NCBI GenBank assembly: GCA_963579025.1
Contig: CAUZFZ010000192.1
Coordinates: forward strand, 1 to 17,895
DNA: 17,895 nt
Direction of reading: 5' to 3'
Source: CAUZFZ01 sp963579025
GTDB lineage: Bacteria; Planctomycetota; Planctomycetia; Planctomycetales; Planctomycetaceae
Shown: piece after piece, positions 7,084 through 15,244 of the stretch
Numbering within the stretch: position 1 is the first letter of the stretch
How the letters are laid out: every line of letters begins with the position of its first letter
Program-made: the position numbers and the translations under genes
The notes under the pieces: generated by a model
What the model saw: only the letters and a program-made list of their open reading frames with translations
What the model was told of the DNA's origin: nothing
Database searches by the model: none

Positions 7084-8397
7084 TCACCCCAGCGGATTCA
7101 GAATCCGAATCTCTGAATCCGAGAGCAGGGCTGTGACCGGCGTCCCGCGGCCGGCCTGAAAGTGTTCGTAGTTCCTGTCGGCGACTTCCGATGCGGCTTC
7201 AATCACCTGCACGACATCACGCTGACTGGCAGCCGTGGGATAGGTTTCGTCGAGGCTCTCCAGTGACTCGCCCAGCACGCGTCGACGAATGATGGCCAGT
7301 AACCCGGACACGATCGACGCTTTGCCGTAACCGAAGATTTCGAGGTTGGCTCCGTGATGCTGCATGCGACCGCCAAAAGACGGATTGCGCGTGCGTGATC
7401 CGTCACCAATGACGGCTTCGCGGAATCCGCGGTCCTGCTGGTCGACGATGCCCCGTCCGTAGATGCCATACAGCTCGATCTCCTGATTCACGGCACCTTC
7501 GAATTCCGCCGGATTAATCCAGTTGTTGTTGTAATCGCCGCGCATGCCGTCTTCGTAAGTCACGGCCACGTCGATGCTGTCCCACGTATTGATGGCATGT
7601 GGCCGCTTGAACGTCGACGGATCGACCCCGCGTCTGCGCGCAACCTCTGCGTGATGTTCGTCCCAGTGCAACAGCAGATTCTTCTGGCCAGTCGCGAAAA
7701 CAGTGCGTGGTTTGACCTTCAGATAATGATGCACAATGTCCAACCAGTGGCAGCCGACGTAAGCGAACGGATTACTCTGCTCTGCCCAGGCGAAAATGTC
7801 GGTACTGACTTCCAGCGGCTCTTCCAGCACCGTACGCACTCGATTGATCGCTCCGTACTTGTCGTGGGCGTTCAGCATCATGTCGCGTACAAACGGATCA
7901 AATCGCTTGTGCATATCAACAGCGACAATGCGGTCTGTTTCCTTCGCACGAGTAATGATCTGATCTGCTTCCTGTGTCGTCAGGCACAGTGGTTTTTCGG
8001 TGACGACGTCACAACCAGCGTCGAGAGCGTCCAGAATGGGCTGAGCGTGAACGTGATCCGGAGTAGCAACGAACAACACGTCGGGCTTATGAGTGGCAAG
8101 AATGTCGCGCCACACAGCGTCGCCGTAGCAGGCATCGATCTTTCGATCGGGAAACTCTTCAGCGAACCAGTCGACGATGCGGCCGGCCGTGCCGCTGCGT
8201 TCACTGCGCGTGCCGATTGCGGATACGTTGATCTCGATGTCGGCCACAGCCGACGCCAGGTGACTCATGCCAATGCTGGTCAACGCACCGGCGACGCCAC
8301 CCCGCATCAGATCTTTGAAGCTCTGTCCGATGATGTCGTCGAAGAACATGCCGCCGCCGATAATGGCGACGTTGAGCGATCGTTGCGGGTCTGTCAT
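7084..8397 (-). CDS. Gfo/Idh/MocA family oxidoreductase
   Basis: The 437-residue protein is a predicted cytoplasmic NAD(P)-dependent sugar or inositol-type dehydrogenase. It shows the N-terminal strand-glycine loop LNVAIIGGGMFFDDI, the LFVATPDHVHAQPILDAL block, the active-site lysine motif in VVTEKPLCLT (EKP at 134-136), and GCHWLDIVHHY (about 215-225), which supplies the catalytic histidine/aspartate pair in the C-terminal domain. No signal peptide is present, unlike the neighbouring Tat protein. The N-terminus carries an extra segment of about 25 residues after the glycine loop (residues about 24-55), found in the longer subfamily. ATG 8397 is the natural start; no strong Shine-Dalgarno precedes it. 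It converges on the Tat gene with 24 bases between stops. Substrate is unknown. Confidence 0.88.
   Translation of the reverse strand: MTDPQRSLNVAIIGGGMFFDDIIGQSFKDLMRGGVAGALTSIGMSHLASAVADIEINVSAIGTRSERSGTAGRIVDWFAEEFPDRKIDACYGDAVWRDILATHKPDVLFVATPDHVHAQPILDALDAGCDVVTEKPLCLTTQEADQIITRAKETDRIVAVDMHKRFDPFVRDMMLNAHDKYGAINRVRTVLEEPLEVSTDIFAWAEQSNPFAYVGCHWLDIVHHYLKVKPRTVFATGQKNLLLHWDEHHAEVARRRGVDPSTFKRPHAINTWDSIDVAVTYEDGMRGDYNNNWINPAEFEGAVNQEIELYGIYGRGIVDQQDRGFREAVIGDGSRTRNPSFGGRMQHHGANLEIFGYGKASIVSGLLAIIRRRVLGESLESLDETYPTAASQRDVVQVIEAASEVADRNYEHFQAGRGTPVTALLSDSEIRILNPLG
7093..7121. other. perfect 10-bp hairpin at the 3' end of the oxidoreductase gene
   Basis: CGGATTCAGA (7093-7102) and TCTGAATCCG (7112-7121) form a perfect stem with a 9-base loop, inside the last codons of the minus-strand oxidoreductase and just past the stop of the convergent plus-strand gene. 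There is no T-run directly after it on either strand, so it is not a standard terminator. A 3'-end stabilising or blocking structure between the convergent genes is possible. Confidence 0.4.
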
Positions 8398-8862
8398 GAG
8401 TTCAGCCTGCTGATTGATTCGTTGAAGAAACTTACGAACACGGATTCAGTTTGTATCCGCGCCGGCTGATGGATCAACTCTCCCGGCAGTCGTTGTGAGT
8501 TAGCAAAGCAACAGCGATTCATTCGACCGCGTGAGACTTCCACGAGGTCGCGGCAATCCCGATCGAAGGAGGGAGTCTGGCGGTCCAACTCACAACCGGC
8601 GCCGGGTCGTTGGGGCATGACATCGACCTGGCGATTCCAGTCGATGACGAGTTTCGTCCAAAAACCCCGGGAAATTGGCCGATCTGGTTGACTTTCTACG
8701 AGATCAGCGCTTATCACTCCGCACCGGCTTCGGTTTGGTGTCGTTCGGATTTCTGACCGACTCGGGTCGCTCGCACACGTCAGACGATACACCCGCCTTC
8801 GACCCCAGACTCAAGTCCGCGTATGACACATTTTTGTAAGGCTGTTTGAAAGGACGCCCTCG
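8398..8862. other. 465-base intergenic region between divergent genes, no supported gene
   Basis: It separates the minus-strand oxidoreductase from the plus-strand HU gene and must hold both promoters. One open minus-strand frame spans 8792-8394 and overlaps the oxidoreductase start as ATGA, but its product is rich in Arg, Ser, Pro and Cys without any hydrophobic core pattern, so I judge it non-coding. I see no clear promoter boxes, repeats or RNA gene. Confidence 0.4.
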
Positions 8863-9201
8863 ATGGCCAAGAAAGCTGCTGCTACCGCGAAACCGCTGAC
8901 CAAGACCGAAATCCTGATTGCACTCTCAGAAAAAACTGGTGTTGCGAAAAAGGATGTCGGCGCCGTGTTCGATGCACTCGGTGACCTGATCGACAAAGAA
9001 CTGAATAAAGGCGCGAAGACGGTCGACAAGGGATTCACGATCCCTGGCCTGTGCAAGATTGTGACCAAGTACAAGCCGGCCACAAAAGCACGCAAAGGTA
9101 TCAACCCGTTCACCAAGGAAGAGCAGATGTTCAAGGCCAAGCCGGCCTCGCAGCAGATCAAGATTCGACCCTTGAAGAGACTCAAGGATTCGGTCAACTA
9201 A
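8863..9201 (+). CDS. HU/IHF-family DNA-binding protein
   Basis: This 112-residue basic protein should bind and bend DNA as a dimer in the nucleoid. After a lysine/alanine-rich extension (MAKKAAATAKPLTKTE), residues about 16-60 match the HU helical dimerisation core (ILIALSEKTGVAKKDVGAVF followed by LGDLIDKEL). Residues about 63-105 match the beta arms, with KGFTIPGLCKIVTKYKPATK in place of the usual F-G-F strand and GINPFTKEE corresponding to the R-NP-T-G-E tip that intercalates into DNA. The C-terminal KIRPLKRLKDSV matches the closing F-P-x-K-x-LK-V strand. It is about 20 residues longer than E. coli HU because of both ends. AAGGA at 8850-8854 lies 8 bases before the ATG, one of the better Shine-Dalgarno sites in the window. 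A strong terminator follows, so it is monocistronic. Confidence 0.9.
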   Translation: MAKKAAATAKPLTKTEILIALSEKTGVAKKDVGAVFDALGDLIDKELNKGAKTVDKGFTIPGLCKIVTKYKPATKARKGINPFTKEEQMFKAKPASQQIKIRPLKRLKDSVN

Positions 9202-9231
9202 GACGGCCATTGCTGCTGACTGCAAAAAACG

Positions 9232-9265
9232 AAAAACGCCGCGGAATTTATCCGCGGCGTTTTTT
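9232..9265. terminator. strong bidirectional rho-independent terminator
   Basis: AAAAACGCCGCGGA (9232-9245) pairs perfectly with TCCGCGGCGTTTTT (9251-9264) around a 5-base ATTTA loop. The GC-rich core is flanked by an A-run on the left and a T-run on the right, so it can stop transcripts in either direction: the HU gene (stop 30 bases upstream on the plus strand) and the minus-strand secDF unit, whose stop is at 9335. Confidence 0.93.
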
Positions 9266-9285
9266 GTGCGCTGTCTGCATGCTGG

Positions 9286-9310
9286 CCAAAGTCTGGCGAC
9301 TTCGGCTACC
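9286..9310. repeat. REP-like unit, single copy (matches the pair at 14248-14313)
   Basis: The 25 bases from CCAAAGTCTGG to TTCGGCTACC match the reverse complement of 14248-14272 at 24 of 25 positions by eye. It lies between the terminator and the secDF stop. A near-identical intergenic unit 5 kb away is strong evidence for a dispersed repeat family. Confidence 0.75.
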
Positions 9311-9334
9311 GCGCTGTGACGCCATCGTGACGGT

Positions 9335-12316
9335 CTACGCCGGCTTTGCCGCTGACTCAGATCGGTTCATCAGCCACAGCAGAACCGGGCTCGCGACGAA
9401 GATCGAGCTATATGTTCCGACGATCACGCCAATCAGCAGACAGAACGCGAAGCCGTGAATCCCCTCGCCACCGAAAGCGTACAGAATCGCGACGACGAAA
9501 AACGTGGTCAATGACGTCAACACTGTCCTGGCCAACGTCTGATTCAGACTACGATTGATCATGTCCTCCGTCAGCGCGGGATTCTTGCCCCGTACTTCAC
9601 GGATGCGGTCAAAGATGACGATCGTGTCGTTCAGCGAATAACCGACAATCGTCAGGAAGGCCGCGATCATCGGCAGGTTGATCTTGAAGTCATACAGCAT
9701 CAGCAACGAGCCGACCGGGTTGTTGCTGAGCATCGAGGCCAGTGCCATGACTCCCAGTACGATCAGCACGTCATGCACCAGTGCCGCAACTGCCGCAAAG
9801 CCGAATGTGATGCGCTGAAAGCGGAACCAGATGTAAGCAATGATCGCCGCAAGGCTGATCACCATGGCGAGGATGGCCTGTTGCTGCATCTCTCCGCCAA
9901 CGGCTGTGGAGAACTTACTCACCTCTTCAAACATTGGCGTGCTGGCCATGCTGTCCCGCATCGCGTTGAGCGCGGTTTCCAGATCGGCCTGATTAACATC
10001 TGACCGAACTTCCAGCAGCATTTCAGTGAATGTTTGCACCTGGCCCTCAGCGGCGCCGACTCCGCTACCGGCGGTTCCGGTCAACCGGAACATATTGGCG
10101 GGCTCCGGATAGTCAGCGGCCCCATTCGGAAGGGCCGTGATGGCAGCCGCAAGATTCCGGCTGACAGTGTTTGCCGTGATCTCTTTGGTGAATGCCAGAT
10201 TCGATTGCCAGCCACCAGCGTACGCAGACTTCTCCTCCTCTTCTTCTTCGATCGTTTCCGTCTCTTCATCGGGCTTGTCGTCGCCGGGTTCATCGGCAGC
10301 GACCGCCGCGATCTGAACGACTTCAATCGAGGCCATCTCAACACGCTTCAGGCCGCGGTCTCCCAGAGTGTCTGCGATTCCTGTCTGCACGATGTCAACA
10401 GACTGTTCGGTCGTCCGCAGTCTCCAGCGACGTCCGGCTTCTGAAGCCTGCGACTCGTCTCCCCGGGTCAACCGCTCGATCGTGATGCCGGAACCGAATT
10501 TGTCTTCCAGCGGCTGGCGGAAGCTGTCGAGTTCCTGTGCCTGATCGAATTCGAACGTCACCATCGTGCCGCCGCGAAAATCGATATCCAGATTGTTCTC
10601 CGCTCGGTAAGCCACGCTGCACATCCCGGCGACGATCAGGACACAAGACACCAGAGCCGCGATCTTCTGCTTGCCGACAAAGTCGTGACTTGGTGACTTG
10701 ACGATAGAAAGCATTGGGAGCTTTTGGAGCAGCCGCTTCTGCTCCAGTACTTCGAATACCAGACGTCCGAAGTACAGAGCCGAGAACATGCTCATCACGA
10801 TGCCGATGAACAAGGTGACGGCAAAGCCCTTAACCTGATCTGTGCCAATCATGAACAGCACGACTGCGACAATCAGAGTCGTCAGATTCGAGTCGATGAT
10901 GGCACTGAAGGCCTTATCGAAGCCGTTGTGAATCGCCATGCGTGTGCTGGCTCCGCGAGCAACTTCCTCGCGAATACGCTCGAAAATCAGCACGTTGGCA
11001 TCGACCGCCATACCAATCGTTAACACCAGTCCGGCCAGACCAGGCAGCGTGAACGTACCCTGGACAAACACCATCGTGCCCATGATCAGCAGCATGTTGA
11101 ACAGCAGGCACATCACGGCAATCAACCCGGCTTTCAGGTAGTAGACGGCCATGAAGACGATGACAAACACGGCCGAGATGACAATCGCGGTGACGCCCTT
11201 CTGGCGGATGTCGACACCCAGCAGCGGGCTGATTGTGAATTCACTGACCGGGGTCGTATTAAGCGGAATGTCGAGCGCTCCCGCGTTCAGCACGCTGACC
11301 AGCGACTGGATTTCCGTCCGGGTGAAGTTGCCTTCGATCTGCCCCTGGGCACCGATGGCGCCGTTCAGGCTGGGAGCGGATTCGATAATGCCATCCAGCA
11401 GAACGGCCAGGCGGTACTTGGTGTCGTCCTGCAGTGGCTTGTACTTGCTGGTCAGTTCGAAGAAACGTGCGGCACCGGTCTGATTGAAGCGGAATCCGAC
11501 GACAAGTCGTCCGCTGGGGTCCATCTGCTCGGTGGCCCGGACAAGGAATTCGCCCGTGACTTCTTCTCTCTGCGGTGTGACCGCGACCAGTGCCTGCTGG
11601 ATCGTCTCGTCGCCGCGTTTGACTTCACGGGTCTCGGCCGGAAGTACTGACCCGCCGTTGGTGATTCGTTCGGTCTCTTCCACTTCGACCCAGCGAGCGA
11701 CTTCGACGCCGTCCATGACGACCCGCGTTTCATTGTCAGTCAGCTTGTTGGCTTCGACAATCAGCGACTGGTGCTCGCCCCACTTGTCCTGCTGCGTGGC
11801 CAGAATCTCAAATTCCAGCGTACCCAACTGGGTCATGCGGTTTTTCATCTCTTCCACATAGGCCTGATCCGCTCCCGGAATGATGACTTCAATTCGGTCA
11901 CTGCCGACGCGCCGCACTGTGACCTCTTCAGTACCGGACGGATTCACTCGACGGATGATGGCTCCCACCATGTTGTCCATCGACCGTTCGAAATTCTTCT
12001 CGGGGTCGATGTTATCGCGATCGACCTGATAGACGAGGTTCGTGCCACCCGCGAGGTCGATCCCCAGGCGGAAGCAGTCTCCAATCTTCTGACCCTGTGA
12101 AAGCTGGAAGCAGAAGGGAGTCAGTGCGGCTGTCAGGCAGAACAGCACTGTGCCCATTCGGCTGCTGTAGTCCTTGAGCTTGAGCACGTTCGCCAGCAGC
12201 GAGCCGACGATGAATGGCACAAAGATCACGGCCAGAAGCATCCAGAAAATCATCCAGCCGGAAGTCGCCGGAACCTTTGCGACTTCCTCAGTCTGCTGTG
12301 CCAGTAGCCAGAACAT
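9335..12316 (-). CDS. secDF: SecDF fusion, protein translocase accessory subunit
   Basis: This 993-residue protein combines SecD and SecF, which use the proton motive force to pull exported proteins through SecYEG in the inner membrane. The SecD half has an N-terminal TM pair (about 21-45 and 55-73), the FRLGIDLAGG motif (82-91), a large periplasmic region (about 95-370), and a TM bundle holding GMAVDANVLIFERIREE (435-451) with the proton-relay aspartate D439. The SecF half begins near 548, with LDIDFRGG (576-583) and VGYSLNDTIVIFDRIRE (891-907). Within the SecF periplasmic domain lies an acidic insert (about 674-696) with a run of seven glutamates. The N-terminal double TM and this insert make it longer than B. 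subtilis SecDF. ATG 12316 follows AAGGATAGCAATCG, where AGGA is a plausible Shine-Dalgarno. yajC lies 51 bases upstream in the same operon. Confidence 0.95.
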   Translation of the reverse strand: MFWLLAQQTEEVAKVPATSGWMIFWMLLAVIFVPFIVGSLLANVLKLKDYSSRMGTVLFCLTAALTPFCFQLSQGQKIGDCFRLGIDLAGGTNLVYQVDRDNIDPEKNFERSMDNMVGAIIRRVNPSGTEEVTVRRVGSDRIEVIIPGADQAYVEEMKNRMTQLGTLEFEILATQQDKWGEHQSLIVEANKLTDNETRVVMDGVEVARWVEVEETERITNGGSVLPAETREVKRGDETIQQALVAVTPQREEVTGEFLVRATEQMDPSGRLVVGFRFNQTGAARFFELTSKYKPLQDDTKYRLAVLLDGIIESAPSLNGAIGAQGQIEGNFTRTEIQSLVSVLNAGALDIPLNTTPVSEFTISPLLGVDIRQKGVTAIVISAVFVIVFMAVYYLKAGLIAVMCLLFNMLLIMGTMVFVQGTFTLPGLAGLVLTIGMAVDANVLIFERIREEVARGASTRMAIHNGFDKAFSAIIDSNLTTLIVAVVLFMIGTDQVKGFAVTLFIGIVMSMFSALYFGRLVFEVLEQKRLLQKLPMLSIVKSPSHDFVGKQKIAALVSCVLIVAGMCSVAYRAENNLDIDFRGGTMVTFEFDQAQELDSFRQPLEDKFGSGITIERLTRGDESQASEAGRRWRLRTTEQSVDIVQTGIADTLGDRGLKRVEMASIEVVQIAAVAADEPGDDKPDEETETIEEEEEEKSAYAGGWQSNLAFTKEITANTVSRNLAAAITALPNGAADYPEPANMFRLTGTAGSGVGAAEGQVQTFTEMLLEVRSDVNQADLETALNAMRDSMASTPMFEEVSKFSTAVGGEMQQQAILAMVISLAAIIAYIWFRFQRITFGFAAVAALVHDVLIVLGVMALASMLSNNPVGSLLMLYDFKINLPMIAAFLTIVGYSLNDTIVIFDRIREVRGKNPALTEDMINRSLNQTLARTVLTSLTTFFVVAILYAFGGEGIHGFAFCLLIGVIVGTYSSIFVASPVLLWLMNRSESAAKPA

Positions 12317-12367
12317 CGATTGCTATCCTTAATGGAGGACCGCTGAACGGTCGGAAGCCGCGTCTGT

Positions 12368-12715
12368 CTATTCCGACGCTTCCGTGTCGTCGGTGAGGAC
12401 CGAGCTGATGTAACTCCGCACAAACTTGAGCCGCGTGTTGTCGTCAACGCGGAGTGTGATTTCGTTCCCGTCCTGCGAAATGTTGGTGACATGACCGACA
12501 ATTCCGCCCACCGTGACCACTCGGTCGTTCTTCTTCAGACTGTCGAGCATGCCTTTATGCTTGCGACGCTCTTTGGTCTGCGGACGCAGAATAATGAAAT
12601 AGAAGAAGACGCCGATCAGGATCAGCGGCATGAACATCGCCAGGGGAGAACCCTGTTCAGGCTCGGCGGGTGGATCCTGAGCCAGCAGTGGGAGCAGTTG
12701 AAACCAGTCAGTCAT
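12368..12715 (-). CDS. yajC: YajC, preprotein translocase accessory subunit
   Basis: A single-pass inner-membrane partner of SecDF. The 115 residues comprise a short N-terminus with an acidic/proline linker (DPPAEPEQGSP), one TM segment (AMFMPLILIGVFFYFIILRP), the diagnostic RPQTKERRKHKGMLDSLKKN block, and the small cytoplasmic beta domain DRVVTVGGIVGHV. The frame also contains an ATG at 12745 (125 residues). I prefer ATG 12715 because GAGAG lies about 10 bases upstream of it, whereas no Shine-Dalgarno precedes 12745, and because YajC proteins have short N-termini. It is transcribed with secDF (51-base gap) and downstream of tgt, the common bacterial order. Confidence 0.93.
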   Translation of the reverse strand: MTDWFQLLPLLAQDPPAEPEQGSPLAMFMPLILIGVFFYFIILRPQTKERRKHKGMLDSLKKNDRVVTVGGIVGHVTNISQDGNEITLRVDDNTRLKFVRSYISSVLTDDTEASE

Positions 12716-13013
12716 GGATCGCAGTCTCTCAGTGAAAGGAGCCATCTGGTTCTGTGAAATGAGCCGTCCCGGTGCGATCGTGCGAAGTCAAATGACCGCG
12801 GCAGCGCTCGTTGGTCCGTATGGCTCATCTCACGGAACGAGATGGCTACTTTGGCACAGCGGTGAATAGACACCGCAGAGCAGGGTTCTCGCCGACATAT
12901 TCGGGCAGAACCGCTTTCCGGCGGTCTGTCCTTCCAGCGAGAGTTCAAAGCTGTCGGAAGTCGGCTCAGCAGCACGAGTTGCTGCGGATCCTGTTCCGCG
13001 AAGGGCGGGGATT
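12716..13013. other. intergenic region between tgt and yajC, with one imperfect inverted repeat
   Basis: About 300 bases without a supported gene. GTGAAATGAGCC (12754-12765) and GGCTCATCTCAC (12822-12833) are complementary at 11 of 12 positions, 56 bases apart, upstream of the yajC start. The size of the gap suggests that yajC-secDF may have its own promoter here and need not depend on tgt transcription. Confidence 0.35.
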
Positions 13014-14141
13014 CTAGGACGACGCACCCCACCGGGCAAGTTGAAGCGAACGAAACTCAGACGCCCGACCCACACGAATTGCCTGCCGCATCCCATCGAG
13101 CAGATTCTGGTAAAAAGCGAGGTTATGCCATGACGCAAGGATCGGGCCGAGCATCTCTTTCGCGATAAACAGATGCCGCAAATATCCCCGGCTGAATTGC
13201 TGACAGACGGGGCAACTGCACTCCGGATCGAGGGGCGAATCGTCAGTCCGATATTTCGCGTTTCGCAGTCGAATGCGACCTTCGCTGGTGAAGGCCAGTG
13301 CGTTCCGGCCGTTCCGCGTGGGCATGACACAGTCAAACAGATCGATTCCGCGAATGACCGCTTCCAGCAGGTCTTCCGGACGCCCCACCCCCATCAGATA
13401 CCGAGGCCGATCTGTCGGCAGCATCGGCACGGTGAAGTCGAGTGTCGCGTACATGTGTTCGGGGTCTTCACCGACGCTCAGGCCGCCGACCGCGTATCCC
13501 GGAAAGTCGAGCGGCAACAATCCCTCGGCGGACCGCTCGCGGAGTGCTCGATCGGTGCCACCCTGCAGGATGCCGAAAAGGGCCTGGTCGTCACGTTGCT
13601 GAGCATCCCGGCAGCGGCCTGCCCAGCGAGTCGTCAGGTCGACCGCGGCCTGCATCTTCTCAGGCGGGGCATCGTGAGGCGGACACTCGTCGAGGCACAT
13701 GATGCAGTCCGCACCCAGTTGCTCCTGGATCTTCACGGCTCGCTCGGGTGACAGCTCGAATTCGCTGCCGTCAATATGCGATCGGAACACGACCGATTCT
13801 TCGTCGAGCTTCCGCAGACTCGCGAGGCTGAACACCTGAAATCCGCCACTGTCGGTCAGAATCGGTCCGTCCCAATTCATAAACCTATGCAGGCCACCAA
13901 GTTCGGCCACAACCTCAGCTCCAGGTCGGAGTGCCAGATGGTACGTGTTTGCAAGGACCATCTGAGCCCCCGCCTGCCGCAATTGGTCGGGCGTCAGTCC
14001 TTTGACACTTCCCAATGTGCCGACCGGCATGAAGGCAGGCGTTTCCACGACACCATGCGGCGTTCGCCATTCACCCAGTCGGGCGGCCGTGCCCGAATCC
14101 TGGGCCTGCAGTCGGAACGCAAACGGACTCTCATCACTCAT
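13014..14141 (-). CDS. tgt: queuine/preQ1 tRNA-guanine transglycosylase (Tgt)
   Basis: The 375-residue cytoplasmic enzyme replaces guanine-34 in GUN tRNAs (Tyr, His, Asn, Asp) with preQ1, a step in queuosine synthesis. All key elements are visible: ILTDSGGFQVFSL with the general acid/base aspartate (D97), GILQGG (189-194), the GYAVGGLSVGE loop, LFDCVMPTRNGRNA with the nucleophile aspartate (D270), and the zinc site CSCPVC plus H339 (C308, C310, C313). Length matches the bacterial family. The frame continues upstream to 14285, but the extra 48 residues translate a dispersed repeat (IWRLRLP...) and lack similarity to Tgt. ATG 14141 (MSDESPFAFRL) fits the family start. No strong Shine-Dalgarno is seen. 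It is first in the tgt-yajC-secDF block, although 300 bases separate it from yajC. Confidence 0.95.
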   Translation of the reverse strand: MSDESPFAFRLQAQDSGTAARLGEWRTPHGVVETPAFMPVGTLGSVKGLTPDQLRQAGAQMVLANTYHLALRPGAEVVAELGGLHRFMNWDGPILTDSGGFQVFSLASLRKLDEESVVFRSHIDGSEFELSPERAVKIQEQLGADCIMCLDECPPHDAPPEKMQAAVDLTTRWAGRCRDAQQRDDQALFGILQGGTDRALRERSAEGLLPLDFPGYAVGGLSVGEDPEHMYATLDFTVPMLPTDRPRYLMGVGRPEDLLEAVIRGIDLFDCVMPTRNGRNALAFTSEGRIRLRNAKYRTDDSPLDPECSCPVCQQFSRGYLRHLFIAKEMLGPILASWHNLAFYQNLLDGMRQAIRVGRASEFRSLQLARWGASS

Positions 14142-14247
14142 CAGGGCTGTCCATGACGCACAGAGAAAAGGGAACCAACGTCGAAAGCAGAAGATCAGCC
14201 TGCGGTCACTCGCGCACGGCCAGTACCGTGTCAGTCGTGTATCGAGG

Positions 14248-14313
14248 GGTAGCCGAAGTCGCCAGATTTTGGTCGTTCCCGCCACAAGCCAAACTCTGGG
14301 GAGTTCGGCTACT
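14248..14313. repeat. palindromic REP-like element (inverted pair of 25-base units)
   Basis: The unit GGTAGCCGAAGTCGCCAGAT plus TTTGG (14248-14272) is followed after 16 bases by an inverted copy (14289-14313), with 21 of 25 positions complementary. The left unit is nearly identical to the single unit at 9286-9310. As RNA or extruded DNA it would form a long hairpin. It sits between the trkA-like stop and the tgt start, both on the minus strand. Confidence 0.8.
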
Positions 14314-14376
14314 GCTACGCGCTGGATGCGCCCGTCGATTCAGAAATTCCCGAAAGATCTGTTTCTGTCTCGGATT

Positions 14377-15051
14377 TCAGTCGCGAGGCAGACCTTCAAC
14401 CGCATCATTCGACCCGACCAGAAGCAGGCGGTCGCCAGGTTCAAGGATGGTCTCTGGTCGAGGCACGCTGACGAGTTCCTGCGCAGGTTCGTCGCCGTCC
14501 GGTTCGTCAGTCCGTTTGATGACCACCAGGTTCACGTGATAGTTGGCCCCCAGACCGATCTCATTGATTGCTCGACCACACCACGATGGAGGCGACTCGA
14601 CCTCCACCAGAGAGAAACCTTCCGCCAGTTCGATAACGTCCTGCAGATGCGGATGTGCCAGGCGGCGTGAGAGTTGTTCGGCGGCACTCGCTTCGGGCTG
14701 GATGACTTCGCTGGCCCCGATCTGGCGGAAAATCTCAGCGTGGTATTCCGTCTTCGCCCGGCAGATCAGACGCGGGACGCCCAGCTTCTGAAGGATCACC
14801 GACGTGAGTAGTGCTCCCTCGAAGTTCTCGCCGATGCCGATCACGCACACGTCGACCTTGTGAATCTCCTGCGCTGTGATGGCCTCGGGGTCGGTCGAAT
14901 CCAATCTCACCGCCAGGTCGACCTCGTCCTTAATCTCGTTGATGCGGGGCATGGAACGGTCGACAGCGATGATCTGTGCCCCCAGAGAAGCCAGATTGCG
15001 GGCGAGCGTCATTCCGAAACGGCCCAGACCGATAACTGCAATGCGTCTCAA
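14377..15051 (-). CDS. TrkA/KtrA-type RCK potassium-channel regulatory protein
   Basis: The 224-residue cytoplasmic protein has an RCK_N Rossmann domain with RIAVIGLGRFG (G-x-G-x-x-G at 8-13) and an acidic residue ending strand 2 (AVDRS, D31) for NAD/ATP ribose binding. A hinge (about 130-140) follows, then an RCK_C (TrkA-C) domain (about 140-222) ending in EPGDRLLLVGS. Its length matches KtrA (about 220) and is half of the tandem E. coli TrkA. It would gate a KtrB/TrkH-type K+ transporter, which is not in this window. The frame is open to a TTG at 15078, but TTG 15051 is preceded by AGGAGA at a 6-base spacer and gives the canonical MRRIAVIGLG start. Transcription is divergent from the four-TM protein. 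Confidence 0.88.
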   Translation of the reverse strand: MRRIAVIGLGRFGMTLARNLASLGAQIIAVDRSMPRINEIKDEVDLAVRLDSTDPEAITAQEIHKVDVCVIGIGENFEGALLTSVILQKLGVPRLICRAKTEYHAEIFRQIGASEVIQPEASAAEQLSRRLAHPHLQDVIELAEGFSLVEVESPPSWCGRAINEIGLGANYHVNLVVIKRTDEPDGDEPAQELVSVPRPETILEPGDRLLLVGSNDAVEGLPRD

Positions 15052-15057
15052 TTCTGT

Positions 15058-15063
15058 TCTCCT
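15058..15063 (-). promoter_or_regulatory. ribosome binding site deciding a TTG start
   Basis: AGGAGA on the minus strand, 6 bases before TTG 15051, is a strong Shine-Dalgarno in a window where such sites are mostly weak. It fixes the start of the RCK protein at TTG rather than the upstream TTG at 15078. Confidence 0.75.
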
Positions 15064-15244
15064 GGAGATTGTCCGCAAAGGACGCGGTTTCCTACTGGCG
15101 TTGCTGGTGACCAGAGAGTCTACCGGTGCTCCAATGAGAGCAACACCGGCGTCGGGCTGACAACTTTGAGCGATCAGGAACGCGACCTACGATGTCCACG
15201 TCAGCTATCCGGCAATCAGGTCATGACAGAGCAGCAGTCACATC

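Noticed and set aside
7597..8469. 290-aa plus-strand ORF
   Set aside because: Antisense shadow of the Gfo/Idh/MocA gene, which has all family motifs on the minus strand.
8394..8792. 132-aa minus-strand ORF overlapping the oxidoreductase start by ATGA
   Set aside because: The overlap is attractive, but the product is a mixture rich in Arg, Ser, Pro and Cys with no secondary-structure pattern and no ribosome binding site. Conservation in related genomes would change this view.
14142..14285. 48-residue N-terminal extension of Tgt
   Set aside because: It translates the palindromic repeat at 14248-14313 and decayed intergenic DNA; Tgt proteins start at the MSDESPFAFRL region.
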